A model generated the notes under the pieces. That model saw only the letters and a program-made list of their open reading frames with translations. It was not told the DNA's origin and ran no database searches. Shown one piece after another: positions 62,603 to 64,000 of a DNA stretch of 64,000 nucleotides (the first letter of the stretch is position 1; every line of letters starts with the position of its first letter). The stretch covers positions 310,001 through 374,000 of the forward strand of contig SJRY01000138.1 in assembly GCA_011319805.1 (NCBI GenBank). Reading direction: 5' to 3'. The position numbers were made by a program, and so were the translations under genes. The DNA comes from Macrocybe gigantea (lineage: Eukaryota > Basidiomycota > Agaricomycetes > Agaricales > Callistosporiaceae).

Positions 62603-62761
62603 CTGCGAGTTTGAGCTGGTTGAGAGAGATCGCTTGCGAAAAATGTGTGGCGGAGTTCCAAAAAGGCAATACTCGTCTTTGCTCTCATGTCAGAGTCCAT
62701 TCAGACGGCGCTCCTCCTGCGGAGAGCCAAGTCGTCTGCAAGCTGTACGCTGTCCTATTTC
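62603..62761. promoter_or_regulatory. Divergent promoter region, DBP9 and ZNHIT2-like gene
   Basis: At most about 160 bases separate the DBP9 start codon from the rightward gene, so the two RNA-processing genes probably share one promoter. The exact right boundary depends on the unresolved first exon. Confidence 0.4.
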
Positions 62762-64000
62762 ATGATGGCTGGCTTTCATTCTTATAAAGTCTGGAAGGTG
62801 TCACCGACAGTTTTCTAAATACTCTTGTCCGACTTGCAATGTCCCATATTGTTCGCTTACATGTTTCCGCTCACTCGTGCGTCGTCGACGTCACCTGTCT
62901 TGTCAAAATATCCTGAAATTTGCGAATCCAGTCTCATTCACAATGCTCAGAGACATTTTACAAAAAAGAGATTGAATCAAACATAAATGCCCAACCTCAA
63001 AGACGCAGGAAGAGCGGATGAAGATGATGGAACTGTTGAAAAGGTTCGAGGAAGAAAATGCAGGATCTTTCGATCTGGAATCAGACACAGAAGACCATGA
63101 ACAGGCAGAGCTGGTCAAAAGATTCAAAACGTCGACCTGAGTTGAGCGAGTCGGCTTCTCGTCATACGCATCGTTGACGCAGCCTTCATAGATTCAGCGT
63201 CGGTGGAGGAGATATGGTCGAAATTGACGCCTGAAGTGCGTGACCGGTTCATCGGAATGATGAACGATCCGTCGGGTGAACTGGCGCAGCGGTTGCTGAC
63301 CAGTACAGATGCGGAGAGCATGAAACGCGAGCCTGGTGGGAAGCACCTCTTTTGGATGATGAGGATGAACAGCCTGCCTCTACAATGCAGTACGGGGCAA
63401 CTCCAGATGTCATGAAAATTCCTGCTTCATGATCAAGCCCATAGTGAGCGGTCGCCCGCTGGTCTATAACATGACAGCAATCTGGTGCGCAATCTCCAAA
63501 ATTGACTCGGACTTTGATCGACCTTTCTCCAGCATCTCTTACTCTTATGTGACTCGACATCTGGCTCTGTCTCCGCTTGTGTCGCCGATATCAGACTCGG
63601 CAGATATCGAAGAGAGTCAGCGTCTTTTTTCGCAACTTGTGCCGTTCTTGGTCGATCGCAAGGCTACGACGGTGTATCAGAGCATTTCAGATGTTATTAC
63701 AGGCGTCTGGGCACAGTTTAATCCTGTGCGTATCTACATCTTTAAGAGAGATTATATTTGCTGACGACTCCGGCAGAAAGAGATAAGTCCTCGGCTCTTC
63801 TCAGTCTTGCTAAGGGATGCAGCGTATTTGATTCAGCCGCGTTCCGTGATGACGCTACCGTCAGAATCACAAGACGAGGCAGGAGGAACGGATATCGACG
63901 CTTCGACCCATCCACATGTTCATTCCATCCGAGTTCTTTCGGACCTGTCAAGGTTGTTTGGCACTACCACATCGCCTGACCGAAAAACCAAACCAAACCA
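62762..64000 (+). CDS. HIT-type zinc-finger protein, ZNHIT2-like (partial, runs off the right edge)
   Basis: The HIT finger is at 62809-62960: CHRQFSKYSCPTCNVPYC, CFRS and HSQC, interrupted by an intron after FRSL. The body KTQEERMKMMELLKRFEEE, SVEEIWSKLTPEVRDRFIGM and GRPLVYNMTAI match ZNHIT2, a partner of the R2TP chaperone and of U5 snRNP assembly. Three bases are missing near 62999, 63332 and 63427, each where the family sequence resumes one frame over. An intron 63725-63775 precedes the last visible exon, which is still open at base 64000. The first exon and ATG are unresolved: the ATG at 62762 is not in frame with the first cysteine. Confidence 0.75.

Overview
This is a compact fungal nuclear window, most likely from an agaricomycete basidiomycete. 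The signs are about 27 protein genes in 64 kb on both strands, 46-70 nt introns in almost every gene, short intergenic gaps and no transposons. Apart from fast-evolving parts the genes are conserved housekeeping families. I rebuilt most of them exon by exon by checking reading phase across introns.

Layout, left to right: TPT/Sly41-like transporter (+), ribosomal protein eS4 (+), Pso2/Snm1 cross-link repair nuclease (-), class III aminotransferase (+), Ufd4/TRIP12 HECT ubiquitin ligase (+), PHF5A/Rds3 splicing factor (+), PB1 protein with five ZZ fingers resembling an NBR1/p62 autophagy receptor (-), C2H2 zinc-finger protein (+), carnitine acetyltransferase (+), Rpf1 ribosome biogenesis factor (+), EEF1AKMT4-like methyltransferase (+), Cps1-like M20 carboxypeptidase (+), NDUFAF7 complex I assembly methyltransferase (-), Mms19 (+), two proteins I do not recognise (-,-), an F-box protein (-), Prp40 (+), mitochondrial bL21m (-), Atp1 (+), Pro2 (+), NASP/Hif1 histone chaperone (-), AP180/Yap1801 endocytic adaptor (-), GH47 ER mannosidase (+), glycerol kinase (+), DEAD-box helicase Dbp9 (-) and a partial ZNHIT2-like HIT-finger protein (+) running off the right edge.

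There is no operon-like logic, but several divergent pairs share short promoters: bL21m/Atp1 (172 bp), NDUFAF7/Mms19 (156 bp), F-box/Prp40 (214 bp) and Dbp9/ZNHIT2. Several neighbours serve mitochondria or RNA processing, which may be chance.

The main caveat is sequence quality. At least ten genes carry single-base frame breaks, about twenty in all. Nearly all are missing bases, most beside short homopolymers, and conserved protein continues in the shifted frame. This looks like uncorrected sequencing deletions rather than gene death, though Mms19 has seven. I found no clear novel multi-gene system. The most interesting items are the PB1/five-ZZ protein, the AP180 tail with many LxxQxTG kinase-type motifs plus NPF motifs, and four GC-AG introns.
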